Source: Raphanus sativus
Lineage: Eukaryota; Streptophyta; Magnoliopsida; Brassicales; Brassicaceae
Assembly (NCBI RefSeq): GCF_000801105.2
Contig: NC_079519.1
Coordinates: forward strand, 15,205,828 to 15,269,827
DNA: 64,000 bases
Direction of reading: 5' to 3'
In this document: piece by piece, positions 52,643 to 63,095 of the stretch
How positions within the stretch are numbered: the first letter of the stretch is position 1
How the letters are laid out: each line of letters opens with the position of its first letter
Made by a program: the position numbers and the translations under genes
The notes under the pieces: model-generated
Databases searched by the model: none
What the model was told of the DNA's origin: nothing
What the model saw: the letters and a program-made list of their open reading frames with translations, nothing else

Positions 52643-53683
52643 GGAGATCAGGCGGTTGGAGAAGCAGCAACGCCCTCGGATGGAGTAGGGGAAGCCTCCT
52701 TGGCAGCACCGGCTTCAGGGAGAGGCGGCTCATCATCAAACGATGGAAGAGGCAATCCCTGCAGCTTCCCGTGGCCTCCTTCACCAGCTTGTATCGCTGG
52801 AATTCCACGGCCAACTCCCACTTATCGGTCTGCTCCTTGAGCCATTCCCTCATCAGCTCCCAGCGAGCAGTCACCTTGGCCCCACTCACAGCCATCATCC
52901 TCTCGTCCTCAAAGGACTCCTTCTCCAGCTTCAGCCGGCAGAGCTCCTCCTGGTTCTCCTCCAACTGACGCGTCAGAGCGGTGTTCTCTGCAGCAGTAGC
53001 AGCCTCAGCCTCCTTCGAGTTCTTCAGCTTGAGCTGAAGGGATTTGATCTCCTTCCCCTGAGCCAGGACCTTGTTCTTCTCCTCTTTAAGCTGAGCATTC
53101 AAGCTCTCCAGCTCTTTCTTGGATGATTGCTCGTTCACCATATCCTCAAGATGGTGAATCTGAGACATAACCTGCAAATCAAACCCCAATAATCATCAAT
53201 CCGTATAACAAAGGTGAAAAGGAAAGGCGCGAAGTCTTACCTGGAGGAGATCAAACTGAACGTTCCCAAAGGCCTTCGGGAGGTCCCCCGAAGGGAGGAA
53301 GCAGGCGCTCTCAGGGAATGTAGTGGAAGAGAAACTAGCCACCACCTTGGCTAGGTCCACACATGGATAAAGAGAGGGCTTTGGAGTCGATGACTTCGGA
53401 GTCAATACCGAGGCCCGAGTTCTCCTCCTTGAGGCAGAAGGGGTTGAGCTAGTAGGTCCCTTGCGCTTGGTACTTTTGAGGATGAGAACATCATCATCAC
53501 TCGAGGTAGTGGCCTTAGCAGCAGACTTCTTAGCTGAGAGCTTCCCCGCGGCTTGCATGAACGCCTCCATAGCTTTTTATCCTGTGGATCCCGACATGTT
53601 ACGTGAAAAGGACGAAAGCAGTTAGTAAACCAGCTCGCAAGAGAAGATATAATGTGAAAAACTTACCCCAGATGCTGCACTGC
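52643..53683 (-). pseudogene. Tat antisense-ORF fragment (coiled coil), copy in X
   Basis: Exons 53570-53250 (approx.) and 53189-52780 join across a GTAAGA...TTTGCAG intron. The first has a Ser-rich basic region (SKTKRKGP-like; DDDVLILKSTKRK) and LPSGDLPKAFGNVQFDLLQ. The second starts VMSQIHHLEDMVNEQ and is a long coiled coil (LESLNAQLKEEKNKVLAQ, ALTRQLEENQEELCRLKLEK). A frameshift near 52765 spoils the C-terminus, which is in frame in the other copy. A further donor (GGGGTAAGTT) lies near 53670. Confidence 0.7.
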
Positions 53684-54761
53684 TGATAGTGCTCAAATTA
53701 CCCAGTAGAGCTTACTCTCTCAAATAAGAGGTACATATGTAGTACTTAGGGATCAAATCACGAGGAGCTAGGAAACCAATTAAATATATTCTACTAATAA
53801 ATCCTAGGTGAAGTTGGTTTTAAAGATAGAAATGAAAATAGCAATTCCTAAAATGAGAAGGTAGTTGCTCTAACTAATCAATATGATGGGGTGTTTAAAT
53901 AAAATAAATAGTGCTAGACTTAGGACTTTTATTCAGGAATGGAGATTATAATGTCTATAAATGCCTAACAAGTTGTTTGCATGATACTATAGAACTCAGT
54001 CGCTTAACTCTCAGTGATTTCTCACTGGTTAAATAATCTAGATCTCTGGCCTCAACTGTCGTATGTTGACACAGAAAAAGAGTCGATCTATATCCTTTAG
54101 AGATATCGATCGATACACCTTTCGCTCGGCGATCGATTCACCTGTCGGGATATCGATTGACGGCTTCTAGATATGCCTAGGCGCGAGCTGATAATGAACA
54201 CTAGATCTCAAGGAGGGCGGTTAGCTCTTCTCGAAGGAGATACTAGTTCAAACAGATAATTCAAGATATCAAAGATCCTAGTGATCTATATTCTAGTTAG
54301 CTACTCTAGAACAAGCTTAGGGTGCAATCTATTTGATGAATATCACAACTTAGCAATTATAGTTTGGGGCTAATCCCACAAACCTATTTAAACCCTAGAT
54401 CTAACAAGTAGACTACTCAGACATAGCTAAGTAATTTATAACCATAGATAGATGAAAGAATTGCATAGATAGAATGAAGTAGAAATACAAAAGGAGGTAA
54501 CAAATCTCTCCAATCTCTCAAAACAAGTAAAACTCTAGTCTCTCTCTCACACTCTCTGCTTAGACTCTTCAAAGCTTGCTTCTCTCGAAGGTTGCCGTCA
54601 AAAACACTTAACATGAATATTTAAGCATTTCAGTTAGATTAAAAACTCGTTAGGGGCAATCTCGTAATTTGGTGAAGTCTTGGTGAAGTAGTCGGCTAGA
54701 CCATTTCGTCCTCGATATCGATCGACAACACTAGTTGTGTATCGATCGATTGTAATCTTCT
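53684..54761 (-). mobile_element. Partial Athila LTR within X
   Basis: Starts TGATAGTGCTCAAATTACCC, related to but clearly diverged from the AT2 LTR at 51703, so it is a separate Athila copy. It ends where the B LTR starts. Confidence 0.82.
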
Positions 54762-55341
54762 TCATAGACCCAAAGAAAGGCACTCGACCGGTAAGGTTGA
54801 TATGGACTTTGATCCGGAAGGATAGAGAACTGGTGGGATGAATGGTGACACAATGGGATGCGGAAAGGCCCAATGATACTACCAGACTTCGATCGTTGCC
54901 GGATGTGACCCACCGGTCCAACAAAAGAAGGATCAAGACTTGGAGATAACCTCACCAAGAAACTAAGAAATGTTCAACCAAGAACAAAGAGAGAAAATCT
55001 CGAAAGAAAGGAAAAATCGATGTGAACTTTTATTCATGAGATCTCACATATTTATAAGGTTTGTGAGTCAAAGAAACATAAAGACATTTGTGGGAAAAGA
55101 CAACATAGAAAATATAAATGAATGAAAACAAGACATAGATTTCCGAATTTTGACTAAGACTGGTCAAGGTGCGGATCCTCATGTTGACTGGTCCAGGTTC
55201 ATAAAGATGTCCAGATTCATTCAGATGTGTCCAAGTTCATGCTGTGATGATCAGGTCGTGCACACCATGCTGGGAAGGATATGGACACACGCGGGACGAT
55301 CCACACATGTCTGAATTCGTGAGAACTGAACATCACCTGAG
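54762..55341 (-). mobile_element. Partial B-type LTR within X
   Basis: Starts TCATAGACCCAAAG and matches 62093-62669. It is cut at CACCTGAGTT, where the Athila LTR repeat resumes. Confidence 0.82.
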
Positions 55342-56146
55342 TTATATGATGGAAATAAAAATAGCAATTCCTAAAATGAGCAAGGTAGTTGCTCTAACTA
55401 ACAATATGATGGGTGGTTTAATTGTGATAAACAGTGCTAGACATAGGGCTTTTATTCAGGAATGGATATTATAGTTTCTATAAATGCTTTAACAAGCTGC
55501 TTGCATGATACTATAGATCTCAGCCGCTTAACTCTAGTGATGTCTCACTGGTTAAATAATCTAGATCTCTGGCCTCAACTGTCGTATGTTGACACAGAAA
55601 AAGAGTCGATCGACATCCTTTTGAGATATCGATCGATACACCTTTCGCTCGGCGATCTATTCACCTGTCGGCATATCGATGGACGGCTTCTAGATATGCC
55701 TAGGCGCGAGCCGATAATGAACACTAGATCTCAAGGAGGGCTGTCGCTCTTCTCAACAGGAGACAAGCTAGTTCAAATGGATAATTCAAGATAATCAAAG
55801 ATCCTAGTAATCTATATTCTAGTTAGCTAATCTAGAACAAGCATAGGGTGCAATCCATTTGATGAGTACCACAACTTAGCAATTATAGTTTGGGGCTAAT
55901 CCTTCGAACCTATTTAAACCCTAGATCTAACAAGTAGACTACTCAGACATAGCTAAGCAATTCATGACAATGGATAGATGAAAGAATTGCACAGATAGAA
56001 ATAAGTAGAAATACAAAAGGAGATGAGAAATCTCTCCAATCTCTCAAAACAAATAAAACTCTAGTCTCTCTCTCACACTCTATGCTTTTCCTCTCAAGGC
56101 TTGCTTTTCTCTAAGTTGTTCAAAGCTTGCCGTCAAAAACACTTAG
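55342..56146. repeat. 805-bp direct repeat flanking segment X, right copy
   Basis: The counterpart of 51838-52642; the LTR sequence then continues without a break to 56561. Restoring one copy of the repeat and removing X gives an Athila LTR of about 1350 bases. Confidence 0.88.
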
Positions 56147-56561
56147 CATGAATATTTAAGCATTTCCATTAGGTTAAAAACTCGTCAGGGGAAATCTCGT
56201 AATTTGGTGAAGTCTTGGTGAAATAGTCAGCTAAACCATTTCGTCCTCGATATCGATCGACAACACTGGATGTGTATCGATCAATTATAATCTTCTAGTA
56301 TGCGGATCTTCTCAGCTACATCGATCGACAACTCAGGATGAGTAACGATCGATTATAATCGCAATGTTGACTTCCGACTTGGTCTTGAATGGTCAACTCG
56401 GGTGTATCATCTCTTGCACTCCAAAATGCTCCAAAAACATCACTTTCTCACAAAATGCTCCTGAACCTGAAAACATACCTAACATGCTAGAAAACAGATT
56501 AAATATATAATAAAATACAAGTATACCATGGTTAAAAACGGCTAAAATCCATGGTATATCA
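56147..56561 (-). mobile_element. AT2 5' LTR, last part
   Basis: Ends at ATGGTATATCA (56561), the outer LTR edge; on the minus strand this is TGATATACCAT, the same start as the LTR at 22256. Contains further CGATCGA-type sites at 56257-56355. Confidence 0.8.
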
Positions 56562-58169
56562 AGTCCTCGCGAGAGCTCCAACCGATCCGCGACATTCACG
56601 AAAATCGCCCACCGCAGCATCGGCTGCCCGAAGATTGTGATACTCCTCCTGGAATCGCATCTCTTGATTCTGCATCTCGGCTGCGATCTCCCGTTTGGCT
56701 TGCCTCCTCGCTCGGCGAATCTCTTTGGCATGGTCGGCGGCTGCCCTCAAATTCTGTTCCAAGGTCTCCTCCTGGAGTCGCGCAAAATCATTTGCGTTCT
56801 TCTCCGTTTTGAAGCGCCAGATCCTCGTGTCTCTCTGGCTATCCACCAACGCCGAGCCGAGATTGTTCATCGCCTGTGAAATTAGAAAAAATAATTTTTA
56901 TTTTTTACTAAGATAAAGATACGATCGGATAATAAGGGGGGTGCGAGAAGAAGCCAGAACTGACCCCGTTGACTACGCGAGAAGTCTCCCCAAATACCTC
57001 AGGCCTCTCCGTTTCTTCCACGAAAAGAAGTCATCAAAGATAGGGACTGGCGCGTCGCTCGAACCACTCCCATCGCCAAAACCGAGAGTCGGATCCCATC
57101 CCGGAAGTGGAAAATCATCAACGGGAAAGTGATGATCCTCAACCTCGATGTCTTTGTCCTTCTGCAACCCAGGCGATCTCTCAACCGGGACGTGCTCCGC
57201 GAGATGTTCGACGGGAGCAAAATCTATGTCGACTTCCGCCTCGAAATCGGAGTGGACCATTCGGATCGCCTTCCGAACCCTCCTACAGGTGAAACTGGTC
57301 CACCAATGGTCGCCACTCCTAAGTGCATCCCTCACCTCAATCATGTCCCTAGGCCAGGGAAGAACCACGATAATGTGCGGCAGGGGATTCGGAACTGTCC
57401 GGAACATCGGGATGAACTCCTCCTCGACGGACACAGCATTAAGTCGGACGTAGAAGAAAAATTGTTTCCAATGATTAAAATTGGAAACAGTTCCCCTGAC
57501 CACTAGCATCATGTTACGAGGAGTCAGTCGCCAGGAGGCCGACTCCCAATTGTATTGCACCCGCAGAAGTGCTTCAAAATGGTCGGCAGTGAGAGATAAG
57601 CCGCGCTCGTAACTCAGAATTACGAGACCAATAAGGATCTCAAAACTCGTAGGGTTCAGCTTGTTTAAGGAAACCTGGAAACGGTCCAGCACGCGGACAA
57701 TAATCTCAGGGATCGGAAATCAAAGACGGCAACGCATCAAAACGGTCTCATAGCACGTGAAGTAGCCTTCTAGAGGATGGTCGGCATTTTCTCCGCACTT
57801 AGGAATCCGTAACTCGACCGCCTCCGGAACCCCGACAAACTTTCGAAGCGTCTCAAGGAAAAGTTCGATGGTCTTGCACGGCAGGTGGGCCCTCACTTTC
57901 TGAGATCGCGAGATCGGAAACTTTTCTTCCCCGGGACGTTTGATTCGATCACTGCTTGCTTTCCAGTACGCATCACACTCAGCCGCATTCGGAGGAAATT
58001 CGAACTCGGCCCTCGGAACAAGGAACTCTTCGTCCTGATTGCAATCGGGAGAAGAAGTCACGGGAGTCTTCTTCTTAGAAGACTTCTTTCCGCCTCTAAA
58101 CAACTTTGACATCTTGGTGAAGGATTTTCTTTCTAAAAAAAAAAATTTTCTCTTCGAAGGATTCTTCAA
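56562..58169 (-). pseudogene. Antisense ORF of Z: putative gypsy-type transposon domain (PF04195-like) plus coiled coil
   Basis: Reading opposite to Z from about 58113 (MSKLFRGGKKSSKKK) the frame gives EFEFPPNAAECDAYWKAS and RKFVGVPEAVELRIP. A stop near 57718 interrupts it, and it continues with FQVSLNKLNPTSFEILIGLV, LSYERGLSLTADHFEALL and NHWKQFFFYVRLN. This pattern resembles the plant family called putative gypsy type transposon. After a stop near 56973 a GTCAGT...TTTCACAG intron leads to a helical exon (56876-56562) with ARLQEETLEQNLRAAADHA and RRARRQAKREIAAEM, ending at the AT2 LTR. Function unknown. Confidence 0.68.
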
Positions 58170-58352
58170 AGAGAGTCTTATGAAAGATGGGTGAGTAAAA
58201 ATGAAAGAGTTACCCCCTATTTTATAAACTTCAGGATTTACTATTCAAGTTCGGACTTTTGGATACAAACTTGGCCTAAAAACTCGCCTAAACTCGCCAA
58301 ACCGTACGACAGAATCTCGTCAACCCACGATTCTTCCGCACTGGGGGCTAAC
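56562..58352 (+). mobile_element. 3' interior of Tat element Z
   Basis: Carries an antisense ORF and ends in a purine tract (GCACTGGGGGCTAAC) immediately before the LTR at 58353. AT2 is inserted in or next to its antisense ORF, because the ORF stops at the LTR edge 56561. No Z pol is in the window. Confidence 0.75.
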
Positions 58353-58489
58353 TGTTGGGGTCGAAATCGGACAAGGCAAAGTTGGCATCCAAATTTCCGT
58401 TTAAAATTATTTACTTAAGAATTTCTACGTTTTCAAGAAAGGAAAACTTATACGAAAAATTTATACCAAAATTTATACGAAAAATTTGC

Positions 58490-58960
58490 GGAAAAATCTT
58501 GTTTTAAGACAACGTTCTTTAAAACAACGATTTCTTAATCAACGATTTAAGAAATCAAAGATTTCTTAAAACAACGATTTCTTAATCAACGACTTAAGAA
58601 ATCAACAACGGCTTAAGAAATTAACGATTTCTTAATCAACGACTTAAGAAATCAACGATTTAGGAAAGTAACGATTTCGTAAATCAAACGGAATAATGTT
58701 ATCAAAGGTCCAAACATCCGCAACAAAGCATCCTAAGAGCATCGTAGCTTCGCGATGGTTTCGAACGCTTGGACAACTGATCTCAGTCCACGGCACAAAC
58801 CCGATCGCAATGGCGATCGGGTCACGAACAAGAGCTCAGTTGCTATAGCGAACGGATCACGAGACCACGCTCTGTCACTATAGCGACCGAGCTGCGGATA
58901 GATCTCGGTCGCTATAGCGACCAAGCTGCGGACAAAGTTTGGTCGCTATAGCGATCGAGC
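58490..58960. repeat. Two repeat tracts in the Z LTR
   Basis: 58490-58680 alternates AACGATTTCTTAA with ACTTAAGAAATC, so the strands can fold on themselves repeatedly. 58840-58955 has at least four GCTATAGCGA-centred palindromes, the best being GGTCGCTATAGCGACC at 58907-58922. They occupy the LTR position that holds GC minisatellites in the relatives. Confidence 0.75.
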
Positions 58961-59404
58961 GGTCGTATATCGATCATTCTCCGAAACGTCAGAAGTCTTC
59001 CAAAACGACGATACGACATAAAACTATGCATTCTCGACTATCCGTATAGCCGTTCTCCGCAAATCTCGACTAACCATTTCTTGATCTCTCAATCAAATGG
59101 GATCGTCCGTTCGGTTTACGATAAAACCGCGGAAACTTAACTTTATCGGAAAATCATAAAAACGTCTCAAATAAAAAATACGGCCCAACGGGGTCCTGAA
59201 CTTGATTCGAGGCCCACTTACGATTTCTTAAAAACCTATAAACCTTATGACGGTTTATGCTTGGAGGATAAGCATCAATTTCCGCGGATAAATGGAAACT
59301 TTCCGCAGATAATCATGAAGATCGGAAAAAATGGAATATTCCCATTTATCGACTATGACGGCTTAAGGGCAAAAGAGGGAAGCGTAAACCGACCTTGGAG
59401 GGAG

Positions 59405-59412
59405 TATATAAG
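59405..59412 (+). promoter_or_regulatory. TATA box of the Z LTR
   Basis: GGAGTATATAAGGAGC, the same context as the T1 LTR (38455). Confidence 0.65.
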
Positions 59413-59751
59413 GAGCTCAAGGCGAGAGGCATATAGATCATCACTTTTCAGAGCAAACTTAGCACTTAGAGAATCAATTAGGTTTAGCCACCTTCGGGTA
59501 TTAGAACTAGGGATCTCGCCGACAGCTCTCGTAGCCGAAGCACGTTACCTTGTCGTTGTTATGCTCATACGCAGATTCGGAATAAAATCATTCTTGCTCC
59601 CTTTTTACGATTTTTTTTTATTTCTCGTTATTGTCGTGTTCTGATTGCTTGACGTGTGGTTTCTCAGAAATCCGGGACCTCTGGGAAATTAGGGTTTTCC
59701 TACTTTCCTAAAATATACGAAATATTGACGGTGCAAATTTCAGTTCCCACA

Positions 59752-61014
59752 ATAGGGAATTCCCCCATCTTAGAAACGCAAGCAAGACAACTCTACGCTA
59801 CTCGAGACAAAAGATGGAAGCATAATAAAATAGATTAAAGTCTAAGGCTCTCATGAGCCAGTACTTAAAATTTTCCAAGGCACGAGGGCCTAAGGTTTAA
59901 AAACAAAGCCCCGAAGGGCAAAAAAAAACAACAAAAGCCCGAAGGGCTTAAAATATCAAGAGTTCAAGAGATAGGGAGATCAGGCGGTTGGAAAAGCAGC
60001 AACGCCCTCGGATGGAGTAGGGGAAGCCTCCTTGGCAGCACCGGCTTCAGGGAGAGGCGGCTCATCATCAAACGATGGAAGAGGCAATCCCTGCAGCTTC
60101 GCCTCGGCCTCCTTCACCAGCTTGTATCGCTGGAATTCCACGGCCAACTCCCACTTATCGGTCTACTGCTTGAGCCATTCCCTCATCAGCTCCCAGCGAG
60201 CAGTCACCTTTGCCCCACTCACAGCCATCATCCTCTCGTCCTCAAAGGACTCCTTCTCCAGCTTCAGCCCGTAGAGCTCCTCCTGGTTCTCCTCCAACTG
60301 ACGCGTCAGAGCGGTGTTCTCTGCAGCAGTAGCAGCCTCAGCCTCCTTCGAGTTCTTGAGCTTGAGCTGAAGGGATTTGATCTCCTTCCCCTGAGCCAGG
60401 ACCTTGTTCTCTCCTCTTTAAGCTGAGCATTCAAGCTCTCCAGCTCTTTCTTGGCTGATTGCTCGTTCACCATATCCTCAAGATGGTGAATCTGAGACAT
60501 AACCTGCAAATCAAACCCCAATAATCATCAATCCGTATAACAAAGGTGAAAAGGAAAGGCGCGAAGTCTTACCTGGAGGAGATCAAACTGAACGTTCCCA
60601 AAGGCCTTCGGGAGGTCCCCAGAAGGGAGGAAGCAGGCGCTCTCAGGGAATGTAGTGGAAGAGAGACTAGCCACCACCTTGGCTAGGTCCACACATGGAT
60701 TAAGAGAGGGCTCTGGAGTCGATGACTTCGGAGTCAATCCCGAGGCCCGAGTTCTCCTCCTTGAGGCAGAAGGGGTTGAGCTAGTAGGTCCCTTGCGCTT
60801 GGTACTTTTGAGGATGAGAACATCATCATCACCCGAGGTAGTGGCCTTAGCAGCAGACTTCTTAGCTGAGAGCTTTCCGCGGCTTGCATGAACGCCTCCA
60901 TAGCTTTTTATCCTGTGGATCCCGACATGTTACCTGAAAAGGACGAAAGCAGTTAGTAAACCAGCTCGCAAGACAAGATATAATGTGAAAAACTTACCCC
61001 AGATGCTGCACTGC
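59752..61014 (-). pseudogene. Tat element Y antisense-ORF fragment
   Basis: 59752-59970 is non-coding 3' sequence with a small repeat (CCCGAAGGGC). The ORF stop is at 59980-59982 and the C-terminal end is in frame (KLQGLPLPSFDDEPP, then a Pro/Ala tail). It then reads up through the coiled coil, with a small deletion near 60408 that shifts the frame, the GTAAGA...TTTGCAG intron and the Ser-rich basic exon to about 60900. At 61015 an Athila LTR interrupts it. It matches X (52643-53683) but has lesions in different places. Confidence 0.7.
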
Positions 61015-62092
61015 TGATAGTGCTCAAATTACCCAGTAGAGCTTACTCTCTCAAATAAGAGGTACATATGTAGTACTTAGGGATCAAATCACGAGGAGCT
61101 AGGAGACCAATTAAATATAATCTACTAATCAATCCTAGGTGAAGTTGGTTTTAAAGATAGAAATGAAAATAGCAATTCCTAAAATGAGAAGGTAGTTGCT
61201 CTAACTAATCAATATGATGGGGTGTTTAAATAAAATAAATAGTGCTAGACTTAGGACTTTTATTCAGGAATGGAGATTATAATGTCTATAAATGCCTAAC
61301 AAGTTGTTTGCATGATACTATAGAACTCAGTCGCTTAACTCTCAGTGATTTCTCACTGGTTAAATAATCTAGATCTCTGGCCTCAACTGTCGTATGTTGA
61401 CACAGAAAAAGAGTCGATCGATATCCTTTAGAGATATCGATCGATACACCTTTCGCTCGGCGATCGATTCACCTGTCGGGATATCGATCGACGGCTTCTA
61501 GATATGCCTAGGCGCGAGCTGATAATGAACACTAGATCTCAAGGAGGGCGGTTAGCTCTTCTCGAAGGAGATACTAGTTCAAACAGATAATTCAAGATAT
61601 CAAAGATCCTAGTGATCTATATTCTAGTTAGCTACTCTAGAACAAGCTTAGGGTGCAATCTATTTGATGAATATCACAACTTAGCAATTATAGTTTGGGG
61701 CTAATCCCACAAACCTATTTAAACCCTAGATCTAACAAGTAGACTACTCAGACATAGCTAAGTAATTTATAACCATAGATAGATGAAAGAATTGCATAGA
61801 TAGAATGAAGTAGAAATACAAAAGGAGGTAACAAATCTCTCTAATCTCTCAAAACAAGTAAAACTCTAGTCTCTCTCTCACACTCTCTGCTTAGACTCTT
61901 CAAAGCTTGCTTCTCTCGAAGGTTGCCGTCAAAAACACTTAACATGAATATTTAAGCATTTCAGTTAGGTTAAAAACTCGTCAGGGGCAATCTCGTAATT
62001 TGGTGAAGTCTTGGTGAAGTAGTCGGCTAGACCATTTTGTCCTCAATATCGATCGACAACACTAGTTGTGTATCGATCGATTGTAATCTTCT
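61015..62092 (-). mobile_element. Partial Athila LTR inserted in Y
   Basis: Starts TGATAGTGCTCAAATTACCC and runs to TGTAATCTTCT, where the B LTR begins. The rest should lie beyond B, outside the window. Confidence 0.8.
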
Positions 62093-63095
62093 TCATAGAC
62101 CCAAGGAAAGGCACTCGACCGGTAAGGTTGGACTCTGATCCGGAAGGATAGAGAACTGGTGGGATGAATGGTGACACAAAGGGATGCGGAAAGGCCCAAT
62201 GATACTACCAGACTTCGATCGTTGCCGGATGTGACCCACCGGTCCAACAAAAGAAGGATCGAGACTTGGAGATAACCTCACCAGGAAACTAAGAAATGTT
62301 CAACCAAGAACAAAGAGAGAAAATCTCAAAAGAAAGGAAAAATCGATGTGAACTTTTATTCATGAGATCTCACATATTTATAAGGTTTGTGAGTCAAAGA
62401 AACATAAAGACATTTGTGGGAAAAGACAACATAAAAAATATAAATGAATGAAAACAAGACATAGATTTCCGAATTTTGACTAAGACTGGTCAAGGTGCGG
62501 ATCCTCATGTTGACTGGTCCAGGTTCATAAAGATGTCCAGATTCATTCAGATGTGTCCAAGTTCATGCTGTGATGATCAGGTCGTGCACACCATGCTGGG
62601 AAGGATATGGACACACGCGGGACGATCCACACATGTCTGAATTCGTGAGAACTGAACATCACCTGAGTTGTACATGGCATAACTCCCTCATCTGAACTGC
62701 GTTTGATCTGATTATTCTTTGAGGAGTTCCATAATTGAGTTGAGTACATTCTCCAAGTTGTTTCACGCGAACAAATATCATGGTTTAGAAGATATGCTTC
62801 GAACAATGAATGTATGTCTGTGTTGCTTCTCGGGTGGTTTGATGGTCGAACCAGCTCAGAAGATCGAACCAACTTGCTCAGCTTGTCCGGGTGAGTGTTA
62901 GTCCAGCTCAGCTCGTCCATGATAGTGTCAGTCCAGCTCACTTGAGTATTCAGCTCATCCAAGATTGCATAGATGATAAGAGAATTGACATAATCTGATG
63001 AGAAAACCTCGGCTAGGTCTAGCTGGTCGACAAGGTCACCACCTTGGGTCGTGTCCGTGAACCAAAAAGGACGGTGCTCGATTTTGGTTCTATCA
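62093..63095 (-). mobile_element. 3' LTR of element B (1003 bp)
   Basis: Starts TCATAGACCCAAGG (the canonical TG appears mutated to TC, as it is in X) and ends GATTTTGGTTCTATCA. Both ends resemble the element A LTR. The part to 62669 is duplicated in X. Confidence 0.78.

Larger units (their letters stand above)
52643..55341. mobile_element. Segment X: 2.7-kb copy of 59975-62669 inserted in the AT2 LTR
   Basis: The same sequence order appears at both places, offset 7332 at the left and 7326 at the right: Tat antisense-ORF fragment (52643-53683), left part of an Athila LTR (53684-54761), left part of the B LTR (54762-55341). Its ends share TAG (left) and TT (right) with the flanking LTR. It is not an element with its own termini. 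Confidence 0.85.
47101..56561 (-). mobile_element. Athila-like element AT2 (gag-protease only, rearranged 5' LTR)
   Basis: On the minus strand: 5' LTR edge TGGTATATCA side at 56561, LTR end next to the primer site at 51703, primer site TTTGGCGCCGTTGCCGGGGA (51681-51700, the Asp-tRNA type used by Athila), gag, spacer, protease and two further conserved frames. RT, RNase H and integrase are not present before the element is cut off at about 47100. TCGATCGA palindromes are frequent in both LTR and coding parts. The LTR holds a large insertion and duplication described separately. Confidence 0.8.
58353..59751 (+). mobile_element. 3' LTR of Z (1399 bp)
   Basis: Runs from TGTTGGGGTC to AGTTCCCACA, the same ends as T1 and the array LTRs, but its U3 lacks the GC minisatellite. 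Instead it has an AT-rich tract of alternating AACGATTTCTTAA / ACTTAAGAAATC motifs (58490-58680) and GCTATAGCGA palindromes (58840-58955). The TATA box is at 59405. No primer site follows, consistent with a 3' LTR. Confidence 0.82.

Noticed and set aside
57129..57506. Plus-strand frames over the Z antisense ORF
   Set aside because: The minus-strand frame has the recognisable domain and splice sites; these are shadows.
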